13,665 bases of DNA from the NCBI GenBank assembly GCA_003221075.1, contig QHUF01000244.1, forward strand, positions 1 through 13,665, read 5' to 3'. The notes under the pieces are model-generated. The model was given only the letters and a program-made list of their open reading frames with translations, had not been told where the DNA came from and searched no databases. Source of the stretch: Gemmatimonadota bacterium (GTDB lineage: Bacteria; Gemmatimonadota; Gemmatimonadetes; Gemmatimonadales; GWC2-71-9). The position numbers and the translations under genes were made by a program. Below are positions 6,054 through 12,504 of the stretch, one piece after another; within the stretch, counting starts at the first letter, position 1; every line of letters begins with the position of its first letter.

Positions 6054-6679
6054 GTTTGCGGCTGGTCCTCGCGCTCGCGGTCGCAGTGACGGCCGCGCTC
6101 GGCGCGCAAACGGGCAACGGGTCGACGCGACTCGGTGGTCGCGTGCCGGCCGCCGCGCTGCCGGCGATCGATTCGATCCTCGCGGCCGCAGTGGCGGAGA
6201 GCCTCCCGACTGAGCCGCTCGTCCAGAAAGCGCTCGAAGGCAGCGCCAAGAACATTCCGGCCGATCGGCTGGTGAATGGTGTGCGCCGGGGCTTCCTGCA
6301 GCTGCGCCAGGCGCGCGTGATCGTGAGCCGCGCCGTGCCGGGGCAGGCCCCCCCCGAGGGACATGTGGCCGCCGTGGCGGCTGCCCTTGCCCGCGGGCTT
6401 TCCGGCCCTGTCGTCGAGCGGCTGCTCACAGTGGCGCCGAATGAGCCGCCTGGACCGGCGCTCCACGCGGCGGCCGACCTGGTAGCGCATCACTTCGATC
6501 CCGATTCGGCTGCCGATTTGCTGGTCGACGCGCACAACAAAGGCTTGCGGGGCGTGAGGTTACTCGACGTCGCCGTTGCGGCCGATCACGAGCTGCAGCG
6601 CCCCGGGGGCCGAACGCCGTCCGAAGCGCTGGCGCACGTCAGGGCCATGCTGCCCAACGTGCGTCCCGGGCGTCCGTGA
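6050..6679 (+). CDS. Secreted hypothetical protein of the ECF operon
   Basis: A 209-aa protein that I do not recognise. It starts with a signal peptide (MSLRLVLALAVAVTAALGA, cleavage probably before QTGNG). The mature part is rich in Ala, Val and Leu, lacks Cys, and appears helical, for example VAAVAAALARGLSGPVVERL and LHAAADLVAHHF, with a GRTPSEALAHVRAMLP end. It may be periplasmic. GTG 6050 is taken as start because it overlaps the preceding stop by four bases and gives the signal peptide directly. Third in the sigma/CBM48 set, it is likely co-transcribed and could be an envelope partner or a regulated product. That role is inference. Confidence 0.75.
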   Translation: MSLRLVLALAVAVTAALGAQTGNGSTRLGGRVPAAALPAIDSILAAAVAESLPTEPLVQKALEGSAKNIPADRLVNGVRRGFLQLRQARVIVSRAVPGQAPPEGHVAAVAAALARGLSGPVVERLLTVAPNEPPGPALHAAADLVAHHFDPDSAADLLVDAHNKGLRGVRLLDVAVAADHELQRPGGRTPSEALAHVRAMLPNVRPGRP

Positions 6680-6696
6680 CGCGGGGTGGAACGAAC

Positions 6697-6714
6697 GGGT
6701 CGTAAGAACGACCC
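6697..6714 (+). repeat. Perfect 7-bp inverted repeat upstream of the 67-aa gene
   Basis: GGGTCGT and ACGACCC flank a 4-base loop (AAGA), 16 bases before the ATG at 6731. It would form a stable small hairpin in RNA or a dyad for a DNA-binding protein. There is no T-run after it, so an intrinsic terminator is unlikely. Confidence 0.6.
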
Positions 6715-6730
6715 TAAACCCGAGGCTTTA

Positions 6731-6934
6731 ATGTTTCTCCCCGCAATCCTGTTTTTGAGCCTGGCTGCGCAGCAGCCCACGCAGCAGCCAGCCGCCGCAC
6801 CCGCGAAGCCGGCGGCGAACGCCTCTCAGCAGGCGGATACGTCGAAGACCAAGCACAAGGCGCGTCGGACGGCCCGCAAGGCGAAACCCGCGTCAACCAC
6901 GCCGGCTCCGCGTGACACGACCAAGAAACCGTAA
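6731..6934 (+). CDS. Very small secreted Ala/Pro/Lys-rich protein
   Basis: A 67-aa protein with a short signal peptide (MFLPAILFLSLAAQ) followed by a low-complexity tail. The tail runs from a QQPTQQPAAAPAKPAAN region to a basic Lys/Arg/Thr part (KTKHKARRTARKAKPAS, ending RDTTKKP). The composition recalls histone-H1-like or cell-wall-linker sequences, but the signal peptide points to export. No function can be assigned. The start is supported by GAGG five bases upstream. It lies 51 bases after the secreted hypothetical gene, with an inverted repeat between them, so it may be the operon's last gene or a separate unit. Its TAA stop touches the argJ stop with no base between. Confidence 0.6.
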   Translation: MFLPAILFLSLAAQQPTQQPAAAPAKPAANASQQADTSKTKHKARRTARKAKPASTTPAPRDTTKKP

Positions 6935-8167
6935 CTACGACGTGTAGTCCGAGTTGATCCGGACGTAGTCCGGGGACAAATCGCAGGTCCATACCACCGC
7001 CTCCGATCGACCGAGACCCAGGTCGAGCCGGAGGCGGATGGCTTTTTGCTCGAAGATGGCGCGCGCCTGCGCTGCATCGGCAAGCGCGGTAGCGCCGCCG
7101 CTCGCGAGTGTGAGCCAGCCGTTCGAAGTGCCCGCCTGCAGCGTAATGCGGTCGGCTATGAGCGCCACGCCGGCGACGCCTGCCGCCGCGAGCACACGGC
7201 CCCAATTGGGGTCGCCGCCGTAAATGGCCGTCTTCACCAGCGTCGAGCGAGCGATCGCACGGCCCACCTCCCGCGCGTGCGCTTCGGTTTGCGCCCCCAC
7301 AATCTGAATCTCGAGCCGCTTCGTCGCGCCTTCGCCGTCTTCCACGATGGCGAGCGCCAGGGCGCGCGCGACGTCAGTCACCGCCTCCTCGAACAGCTTC
7401 CAGGTTGCGCCGTCCCGCGACGGATCGATTCCCGCGTGGCCGTTCGCCAGCAAGAGAGCGGTGTCGTTGGTGCTGGTGTCCCCGTCGACGGAAATCGCGT
7501 TGAACGTCCGATCAGCGACGCGCTTCCAGAACGGCCGCAGCGTGCCCGGCTCAGAAACCGCGTCCGTGGTGACCACGGCGAGCAGGGTTGCCATGTCGGG
7601 ATGGATCATCCCGGCGCCCTTGGCCATGCCGCCGATGGTGATCGGGCCACCGGGCGTTTCGAGACGAACCGCGACATGCTTGGGCCTCGTGTCGGTCGTC
7701 ATGATCGCCCGTGCGGCGTCAACGCCTCCCTCGGGCGAGAGCTTCGCGGCCGCCTCCCGCAGGCCGCGCGAGACCTTGTCCACAGGAAGGGGCACGCCGA
7801 TCACGCCGGTCGAGAGCACCAACACGGTCTGCGGCGGCAGACCGGCTGCCTCTTCGGCGGCACGCGCCATCGCCCGAGCCGCTTCGAGTCCAGCGGCCCC
7901 CGTGCAGGCATTGGCGACCCGCGCATTCATCGCGACCGCGCGGATCCGTCCCGGCCGGTCAGCCAACATTTCCGCGTCGTAGATGACGGGCGCCGCGCGC
8001 AGCGCGCTTTTCGTGAGGACGCCGGCCGTCGCGCAGCTCGTCGCGCTGACGAGCAGCGCGACGTCGAGCGCGCCGTTCGGTTTCAGTCCGGCGTGGGCGG
8101 CCGCGGCGGCAAAACCGCCGGGAGACGTGGCGGAGCCTGCTTCTATTGCGGAGATTGCGGAGGACAT
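6935..8167 (-). CDS. argJ: Bifunctional glutamate N-acetyltransferase / amino-acid acetyltransferase
   Basis: A 410-aa ArgJ (ornithine acetyltransferase family). It moves acetyl from N-acetylornithine to glutamate in the cyclic arginine pathway, and in many bacteria also makes N-acetylglutamate from acetyl-CoA. The self-cleavage site is clear: KGAGMIHPDMATLLAVV, with Thr194 the expected new N-terminal nucleophile of the beta chain. Other family blocks are TSCATAGVLTKS, NARVANACTG, STGVIGVPLP, SVDGDTSTNDT, and KTAIYGGDPNWGRVLAAAG. The length is normal. ATG 8167 is chosen because the family N-terminus (GSATSPGGF) follows; there is no clear Shine-Dalgarno. No other arginine gene is nearby, so argJ is solitary here. 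Confidence 0.96.
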   Translation of the reverse strand: MSSAISAIEAGSATSPGGFAAAAAHAGLKPNGALDVALLVSATSCATAGVLTKSALRAAPVIYDAEMLADRPGRIRAVAMNARVANACTGAAGLEAARAMARAAEEAAGLPPQTVLVLSTGVIGVPLPVDKVSRGLREAAAKLSPEGGVDAARAIMTTDTRPKHVAVRLETPGGPITIGGMAKGAGMIHPDMATLLAVVTTDAVSEPGTLRPFWKRVADRTFNAISVDGDTSTNDTALLLANGHAGIDPSRDGATWKLFEEAVTDVARALALAIVEDGEGATKRLEIQIVGAQTEAHAREVGRAIARSTLVKTAIYGGDPNWGRVLAAAGVAGVALIADRITLQAGTSNGWLTLASGGATALADAAQARAIFEQKAIRLRLDLGLGRSEAVVWTCDLSPDYVRINSDYTS

Positions 8168-8173
8168 AGTCGC

Positions 8174-8202
8174 TTGTGTAACAGTGCCCCGTTTCTTATC
8201 AT
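8174..8202 (+). promoter_or_regulatory. Promoter of the TPR gene
   Basis: TTGTGT (8174-8179) and TATCAT (8197-8202) are separated by 17 bases, a good sigma-70-like pair on the plus strand. The expected transcription start is near 8209, leaving a leader of about 23 bases that contains the G-rich ribosome-binding site before ATG 8232. Confidence 0.55.
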
Positions 8203-8207
8203 AGCAC
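8198..8207 (-). promoter_or_regulatory. Extended -10 promoter of argJ
   Basis: On the minus strand TGCTATGAT gives TATGAT (5 of 6 matches to TATAAT) with the TGn extension that can replace a -35 box, and no -35 is visible. It overlaps the -10 of the plus-strand TPR promoter by five bases, so the two promoters cannot easily be occupied at once. The expected argJ leader is about 24 bases. Confidence 0.5.
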
Positions 8208-8231
8208 AACCTTCCCGGGGGGACCCGTTCG

Positions 8232-9344
8232 ATGTCGGATCCGTTCCTCAGTTCCGACGAATATGACGAACGTGCACATCAGCTCTACAACGAAGGTCAA
8301 TACGACGAGGCCATAGATACGCTGCGCGAGGGCCTGGGGTTGTATCCCCACGCCGTCGAGCTGCTTGTCGGTATGGGCTACGCCCGGCTCGCGCGTGAGG
8401 AGTATGCGTGGGCGCGGCGTGCCTTCGAAGAAGCACGCGGTCTCGATCCCGATCACGAGGATACCCTCGCCGGGTTGGGCGAGGTCCTGCTCAAGTTCGG
8501 CGAGCGCCCGGCGGCGCTGGCCTGCTTCGAGCATGTGCTCGCGCTCGGCTTCCAGGACGACCACGATCTGATGTTGCAGATCGGTCGCGCGCTGTTTCGC
8601 GAAGGCGTGCTCGATCAGGCGCGCCGCTTCTTCGAAGGCGCACTCCGGGCACATGCCGACTCCGCCGATGCCGCCGCCTGCGTCGGCTACGCCGCCCACC
8701 GGCTCGCGGACGAAGGCGGCAGCCTGCACTGGTTGCGGCGTGCCCTCGAGCTCGACCCGAGCCTTGGCGAAGCGCGTATCTATCTCGCGAACTTGTTGTA
8801 CGACCGCGGCGAGTACGAGGCGACGCTGTTTCATCTCGAGCGCACGGGCCCCGAAGAGCACTACGACGCGCTCGCGATCTGGCGCCTCGTCGAGCTGAAG
8901 AAGAGCGTCTACCGGCTCCCCGACGACGATCCCGAGCTCGTTCCCTGGAACGAGCGCCTCAACGAGCTTGCGGGCGACGCTGCCCCCGAAGACCTCCTGC
9001 TTTCGGAGATCGAAGCGATGACGCCGGACGGCCAGATCCGCGATCCTCGCCAGCTCGAGTTGTTCGGCACGCTCCTCACCGAGCTGCAGGGGATGAAGAA
9101 CAAGAGCTTCGAGGTCCACCGCGTCAGCACGGTGTCGGGCGCGACTTACGTCGGGACGTGGGAAGAGATCGTGCGCCAGATGAAAGACGATGCCGCCGAG
9201 TGGGTCGCCGGATCGCTCGAGGAGTACATGGAAGCGAGCGCCAAACGGTGGCGCAAACAGACGGGTGCGGCGATTCCGGCGACCGATCCTGAGAGTTTTC
9301 TCCGGGCCAGCGCCGATGCCGGGGTTTTAAGAATCCTGCATTAG
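8232..9344 (+). CDS. Tetratricopeptide repeat protein
   Basis: A 370-aa soluble protein without signal peptide. About six TPR units cover residues 9-205, e.g. YDERAHQLYNEGQYDEAIDT, LLVGMGYARLAREEYAWARR and VGYAAHRLADEGGSLHWLRR, each with the A/G-x-x-Y/F-x-x-A spacing. TPRs bind partner proteins. After an acidic link (DDDPELVPWNERLNE) comes a non-TPR C-terminal part (255-370) with SFEVHRVSTVSGATYVGTWE (a short strand-rich piece) and amphipathic helices with many Glu and Lys. The partner is unknown. ATG 8232 follows a G-run with 8-9 bases spacing. Its TAG stop overlaps the stop of the convergent DoxX gene. Similar TPR proteins of this size are, to my recollection, common in Gemmatimonadota. Confidence 0.85.
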   Translation: MSDPFLSSDEYDERAHQLYNEGQYDEAIDTLREGLGLYPHAVELLVGMGYARLAREEYAWARRAFEEARGLDPDHEDTLAGLGEVLLKFGERPAALACFEHVLALGFQDDHDLMLQIGRALFREGVLDQARRFFEGALRAHADSADAAACVGYAAHRLADEGGSLHWLRRALELDPSLGEARIYLANLLYDRGEYEATLFHLERTGPEEHYDALAIWRLVELKKSVYRLPDDDPELVPWNERLNELAGDAAPEDLLLSEIEAMTPDGQIRDPRQLELFGTLLTELQGMKNKSFEVHRVSTVSGATYVGTWEEIVRQMKDDAAEWVAGSLEEYMEASAKRWRKQTGAAIPATDPESFLRASADAGVLRILH

Positions 9345-9700
9345 AGCGTCTTCTTGAATCGGATGCCGATCGACCACGGTCCGTCGCCCAGCGCCATCAG
9401 CGTCACGGCGCCGGCGAGCAGCAGGGCCTCGAGCTCGATGTTCGCGTGATGCGGCAGTTTGGTTGCGATGATCGTGACCGCCATGTACACGGCCATCGCG
9501 GTGGCCCAGAAGCGGGTCCACATGCCGAGCAGCACACACACCGCCCCGACCGTTTCGATGGCGATGACGACCAGGACGAGGAGGGTTCCCACCGAGAAGT
9601 AGGGGATGCCGCCCTGGACGCGATCGATACCGCGGCTCAAGAACACCCCACCCACAGCCAGCCGCATGAAAAACGCGGCGTACGGCGCCAATGAGTTCAC
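9341..9700 (-). CDS. DoxX-like membrane protein
   Basis: A 119-aa integral membrane protein with about four hydrophobic segments: residues 5-22, 35-60, 63-80 and 90-106. The pattern FFMRLAVGGVFLSRGIDRVQ at the start, then ETVGAVCVLLGMWTRF and an IELEALLLAGAVTLMALGDG end, is that of the DoxX/DoxD-like family (PF07681). Known members range from quinol oxidase subunits to proteins in a membrane-bound oxidoreductase complex; the function here is unknown. GTG 9700 has GGAG 5 bases upstream. It lies 10 bases after the stop of the cyclic-nucleotide-binding gene on the same strand, so the two are probably one operon. Confidence 0.85.
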   Translation of the reverse strand: MNSLAPYAAFFMRLAVGGVFLSRGIDRVQGGIPYFSVGTLLVLVVIAIETVGAVCVLLGMWTRFWATAMAVYMAVTIIATKLPHHANIELEALLLAGAVTLMALGDGPWSIGIRFKKTL

Positions 9701-9710
9701 GAGGTCTCCG

Positions 9711-10169
9711 TTAGAACATGGACATCGCGAGGAACGACCGCAGATTGTCGTTCGTCACGCGCAGCCGTGCGGACAGCAGCCGCACGACCGACCACAGGAT
9801 CTTATAGGCGACGTCGCGGTTGAAATCGAGGAGGAGCTCGAAGTCGGAACGGGAGATCGTAATCAGGGTGCAGGTGGTATTGGCGATCGCGTCCGTGGAT
9901 CGCTCGGAGCGATCGAAGATCGACATCTCCCCGAAGCACGACCCCGGCTTCAGCACCGCGAGCGCTTCTTCGCCGGAGCCGGGAATCGTCCGCGAAATCC
10001 GGACTTCGCCTTCCGAGATCAGGAAAAGCCGGTTGCCCGGCTCACCTTCCTTGAAGACGTACTGGCCGACGGTGAACTTTTGTTCGCGGCACACTTCCGT
10101 GACCCGGGCCAGCTCGCCCTCGTCGAGATCCTGGAAGATGGCCGCTTGTTTGAGCAGCTTGACGTCCAC
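9711..10169 (-). CDS. Stand-alone cyclic-nucleotide-binding domain protein
   Basis: A 152-aa protein with one cNMP-binding domain (residues 5-120): LLKQAAIFQDLDEGELARV, VGQYVFKEGEPGNRLFLISE, GEVRISR, and the phosphate-binding cassette GSCFGEMSIFDRSERSTDAI (Gly80, Glu81 and Arg90 in the usual ligand places). A C-terminal helix (YKILWSVVRLLSARLRVTND) follows but no helix-turn-helix, so it is not a full CRP/FNR regulator. It may sense cAMP or act through a partner. GTG 10169 is the only reasonable start at the family N-terminus and has no Shine-Dalgarno; a TACCTT box lies 7 bases upstream. Only 15 bases separate it from the divergent CDP-alcohol phosphatidyltransferase start. DoxX-like gene follows in the same operon. 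Confidence 0.88.
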   Translation of the reverse strand: MDVKLLKQAAIFQDLDEGELARVTEVCREQKFTVGQYVFKEGEPGNRLFLISEGEVRISRTIPGSGEEALAVLKPGSCFGEMSIFDRSERSTDAIANTTCTLITISRSDFELLLDFNRDVAYKILWSVVRLLSARLRVTNDNLRSFLAMSMF

Positions 10170-10184
10170 GGAGGCTAAGGTAGG

Positions 10185-10721
10185 GTGAAACCGCGCTTTG
10201 CGGTAGCCGATGCCCTGACGGCGCTGCGCTTGCCGCTCGCCGTCATCTTTCCGTTCGTGCGCTCGCCCGCGTGGCAGCTCGTGATTGTCGCTGCTGCGGC
10301 AGGGAGCGACGTCGCCGACGGCTTCGTGGCGCGCCGGCTCGGAACGTCGCGCGCCGGCGCCGTGCTCGATCCCGTCGTCGATAAGCTCTTCATGGCAGTC
10401 GCGTTCGTGACGATCGCGCGTCGCGGGTTGCTCGCCTGGTATGAGTTGATCGGGGTGCTGCTGCGCGACATCCTGGCGGTGCTGGGGTTCCTGGCCACGT
10501 GGTTGCTGCACCGACCCGTCGCGCTGCCGGCCCGGGCCGGCGGCAAGGCGGTCACGGTCGCACAGCTGCTCACGCTGGTGGCGGCCATAGCCGATTGGAC
10601 CTACACTCGTCACCTCGCGTGGGCCACCGCGGCCATTGCAGTGTACGCAATCTGGGATTACGGCCACACGGCTCACAAAACCGCCCGGGCCGACCGATCA
10701 GTCGCGCAACGCACGCAATGA
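10185..10721 (+). CDS. CDP-alcohol phosphatidyltransferase (PgsA-like)
   Basis: A 178-aa membrane enzyme that would transfer a phosphatidyl group from CDP-diacylglycerol to an alcohol, as in phosphatidylglycerol-phosphate or cardiolipin synthesis. The signature lies at residues 42-66: DVADGFVARRLGTSRAGAVL then DPVVDK. Asp42, Asp45, Gly46, Ala49, Arg50, Gly58, Asp62 and Asp66 match D-x2-DG-x2-AR...G-x3-D-x3-D, but the gap between AR and G is seven residues instead of the usual eight. Hydrophobic helices lie around 15-40, 68-85, 88-107 and 128-150. The acceptor alcohol cannot be told. GTG 10185 follows GGAGG (10170-10174) by 10 bases. It is first of a four-gene plus-strand set. Confidence 0.88.
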   Translation: MKPRFAVADALTALRLPLAVIFPFVRSPAWQLVIVAAAAGSDVADGFVARRLGTSRAGAVLDPVVDKLFMAVAFVTIARRGLLAWYELIGVLLRDILAVLGFLATWLLHRPVALPARAGGKAVTVAQLLTLVAAIADWTYTRHLAWATAAIAVYAIWDYGHTAHKTARADRSVAQRTQ

Positions 10722-10737
10722 CGAGGACGGGAGCGGA

Positions 10738-11262
10738 ATGCGAATTGTCCTGATGGCGCTCGTGACGTTGAGTCTATTGGCGGTGCACGACGTGCAGGCA
10801 CAGCAGTTCCAGCCGCCCAAGAACTCCAAGCACGGTGGCACGCGCTTCGGACTGTTCGGATTCGGCGTGCGCGGCGGCGTGGACTTCCGCCGCTCCGGCC
10901 AACTGGTGTTGGGGTCCACGCTGGACATCGGCGATCTGTTCTCGAATCGTCTCCGTCTCCGCCCCTCCGCGGAGATCGGTCTCTTCAATGGGGCCAACAC
11001 CTATGTGGGGAGTTTTGAAGCGCTGTGGCGTTTCACCGACGATGAAGAGGTCGCGACGCCATACATCGGACTGGGCTTCGGCATCGCAGGTCGCGATGGG
11101 TGTGGGTCCGATCCGCAGTGCCCTGGTCTCTGGATCAACACGGCATTCGGGTTCGAGCTGCACTACCGCTCGACCTTCAACTGGCTCCTCGAGTACCATG
11201 GCCTGGACCGGATGCGCCGGCACCGCCTGTTCATCGGACTCACGACGCGACGGGGCAACTAG
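10738..11262 (+). CDS. Outer-membrane beta-barrel-like protein
   Basis: A 174-aa protein with a signal peptide (MRIVLMALVTLSLLAVHDVQA, cut before QQFQ). The mature part has alternating short strands typical of small barrels: FGLFGFGVRGGVDFRRSGQL, LVLGSTLDIGDLF, RLRLRPSAEIGLFNG, GSFEALWRFTD, TPYIGLGFGIAG, INTAFGFELHYR and FNWLLEYHGLD, ending RLFIGLTTRRGN. A Cys pair lies in an acidic loop (GRDGCGSDPQCPG). The family is not identified; a role as OmpW/OmpA-like barrel is inference. ATG 10738 is preceded by GAGGA at nine bases. It is 16 bases after the phosphatidyltransferase stop and one base before the OsmC gene. Confidence 0.7.
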   Translation: MRIVLMALVTLSLLAVHDVQAQQFQPPKNSKHGGTRFGLFGFGVRGGVDFRRSGQLVLGSTLDIGDLFSNRLRLRPSAEIGLFNGANTYVGSFEALWRFTDDEEVATPYIGLGFGIAGRDGCGSDPQCPGLWINTAFGFELHYRSTFNWLLEYHGLDRMRRHRLFIGLTTRRGN

Positions 11263-11263
11263 C

Positions 11264-11671
11264 ATGGCGCCGACGGCCGACGTGACGATGCGCTGGCTGC
11301 GGGAGCTGCAGTTCGAGGGAAACGGCACGGGCCGTCCCGCGATTCTCGTCGACGGCAATTCGAAGGCCGCCACATCTCCCGTCGAGCTGCTGCTCGTCGC
11401 CGCGGCGACCTGCACGGCGTCCGACGTCGTGATCATTCTGCAGAAGCAGCGCGTCAAGCTCGAGGGCCTCGACATCACCGTGCGCGGCACGCGCCGCGAG
11501 ACCGAGCCCCGCCGCTACACCGCGATTGCGTTTCATGTCGCCGTCCGCGGGGAGGGGGCCGACGACGTGAAGGTCCGGCGCGCGATCGACCTCTCGCTCG
11601 AGAAGTACTGCTCGGTCGTCGCGTCGCTCGCGCCCGACATCGCGATCAGTTACGACGTCGCCATTGCCTAG
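11264..11671 (+). CDS. OsmC family protein
   Basis: A 135-aa protein with the OsmC/Ohr thiol layout: Cys50 in LLLVAAATCTASDVVIILQK and Cys116 in LSLEKYCSVVASLAPDIAIS. These are the peroxidatic and resolving cysteines of organic-hydroperoxide reductases. N-terminal strands MRWLRELQFEGNGTGRPAIL and a DGNSKAATSPVELLL helix start match the YhfA-like branch rather than Ohr. The likely role is thiol-dependent peroxide reduction in the cytoplasm; the branch's true substrate is unsettled. The start is one base after the barrel gene stop, and the 3' end overlaps the next gene by 8 bases. Confidence 0.9.
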   Translation: MAPTADVTMRWLRELQFEGNGTGRPAILVDGNSKAATSPVELLLVAAATCTASDVVIILQKQRVKLEGLDITVRGTRRETEPRRYTAIAFHVAVRGEGADDVKVRRAIDLSLEKYCSVVASLAPDIAISYDVAIA

Positions 11672-12116
11672 CCTGCTGGTCCTCGCGTCGGTCCTGGCAT
11701 TGCAATCACAGCAGCTCACCGCGACGGAGCTGAGCCTCGGCGCCGCCGGCGTGATGGCCCACCGCACATTTGCGGGTGCCGAGTGGGGGCTCGCCCGTCG
11801 TGCGAGCGGTGAGAGCCGCGTGGCCCTGGCGCTCGCCGGCGGGACGATCGCTTCACGGCCCACCGCGAGAGCGCAGGTGACCCTGCAGCTGCTCGTGAAC
11901 CCTGCGGCCCGCTCGGGACCCGGCTTTTATGCCGGTGTGGGCGGTGCGTTCATGGCGCGGCGCGGCTCGCCAGGGCAGGCATTCCTGGCCGTGCTGCTCG
12001 GCGTCGAACGTGCGCCGGGACGACGTCAGGGCTGGTACACGGAGCTCGGATTCGCCGGCGGCGTGCGTGCGGCGGCCGGGTGGCGGATGCGCTCGTTCCC
12101 GAAGTGGTGGCCCTAA
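11664..12116 (+). CDS. Secreted or outer-membrane hypothetical protein
   Basis: A 150-aa protein that I do not recognise. The N-terminus is hydrophobic (LLVLASVLALQSQQ) and may be a signal peptide, although it lacks the usual positive charge. The mature part has strand-like Gly-rich repeats, e.g. ARAQVTLQLLVNPAARSGPG, FYAGVGGAFMARRG and WYTELGFAGGVRAAAGWRMR, suggesting a small barrel as in the gene two places upstream. The chosen TTG 11664 overlaps the OsmC stop by eight bases and has no clear ribosome-binding site, so the start is weakly supported. It is last of the plus-strand set and ends three bases before a convergent gene's stop. Confidence 0.6.
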   Translation: MPSLLVLASVLALQSQQLTATELSLGAAGVMAHRTFAGAEWGLARRASGESRVALALAGGTIASRPTARAQVTLQLLVNPAARSGPGFYAGVGGAFMARRGSPGQAFLAVLLGVERAPGRRQGWYTELGFAGGVRAAAGWRMRSFPKWWP

Positions 12117-12119
12117 CCT

Positions 12120-12389
12120 CTAGGCGTTGGCGCCCACAGTAGAGGCGCGAGCCACGACGGGGCGACAATAGCGCTCGCCCAGCACGCGCAGCTCGTTCAA
12201 CTCGCTCTCGGTCAGGTCGGCAAAGCGGTCAGCAACGTACAGCAGCGTATCGTCGAACCATTCCTTCTGATGCTCCAGGCTCGCTTCCAGCACTCCGCAG
12301 CGGAGTATGTGGGAGAACAGCTCATCGCGCGCCTGTTCGAAGCTCGTGGGAATCGAGTACTTCCGTGGCTCACCACGCTTTTTTGCCAT
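12120..12389 (-). CDS. Small conserved-looking hypothetical protein
   Basis: An 89-aa soluble protein that I do not recognise. It begins with a basic patch (MAKKRGEPRKYSIP) and continues with two or three helices: TSFEQARDELFSHILRCGVL, EHQKEWFDDTLLYVADRFAD and LTESELNELRVLGERYCRPV. Two Cys (residues about 31 and 78) are not in a metal-binding pattern. The ATG at 12389 was chosen over the upstream ATG at 12506, which would add 39 unrelated residues and cover the divergent promoter. An AGGAAA lies about 11 bases upstream. It is divergent from the 99-aa/DsbA/VKOR operon and converges on the preceding gene. Confidence 0.65.
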   Translation of the reverse strand: MAKKRGEPRKYSIPTSFEQARDELFSHILRCGVLEASLEHQKEWFDDTLLYVADRFADLTESELNELRVLGERYCRPVVARASTVGANA

Positions 12390-12438
12390 GTAAGGGGGTT
12401 TCCTTTCGGCAGTGGACCTCGTGAAAATTCGGCGCCGC

Positions 12439-12468
12439 AAGATAATTGGTTGTGTGGTATAATGCCAC
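12439..12468 (-). promoter_or_regulatory. Weak candidate promoter for the 89-aa gene
   Basis: On the minus strand GTGGCA (12468-12463) lies 18 bases from TATCTT (12444-12439), each 4 of 6 matches. It overlaps the stronger plus-strand extended -10, so the two would compete. Confidence 0.3.
12455..12463 (+). promoter_or_regulatory. Extended -10 promoter of the 99-aa/DsbA/VKOR operon
   Basis: A perfect TATAAT (12458-12463) is preceded by TGG, giving the TGn extended -10 form; no -35 consensus is visible 17 bases upstream. Transcription would start near 12470, leaving a leader of about 35 bases with GGGAGGAAG just before the ATG at 12505. This is the best -10 match in the window. Confidence 0.7.
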
Positions 12469-12504
12469 AGCAGGCACGCGGGTTCCCGCGTTCCGGGAGG
12501 AAGC

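Noticed and set aside
6934..6948. Inverted repeat ACTAC-GACGT-GTAGT at the argJ 3' end
   Set aside because: Only a 5-bp stem and no T-run; it mostly encodes the last argJ codons, so a terminator call is unsupported.
7046..8266. Plus-strand open frame (406 aa) opposite argJ
   Set aside because: ArgJ is unambiguous on the minus strand; this frame has shadow-like Arg/His composition and would run through the promoter region and into the TPR gene.
8199..9119. Antisense open frame (306 aa) opposite the TPR gene
   Set aside because: A mirror of the regular TPR codon pattern; the TPR frame has promoter, ribosome-binding site and repeat motifs.
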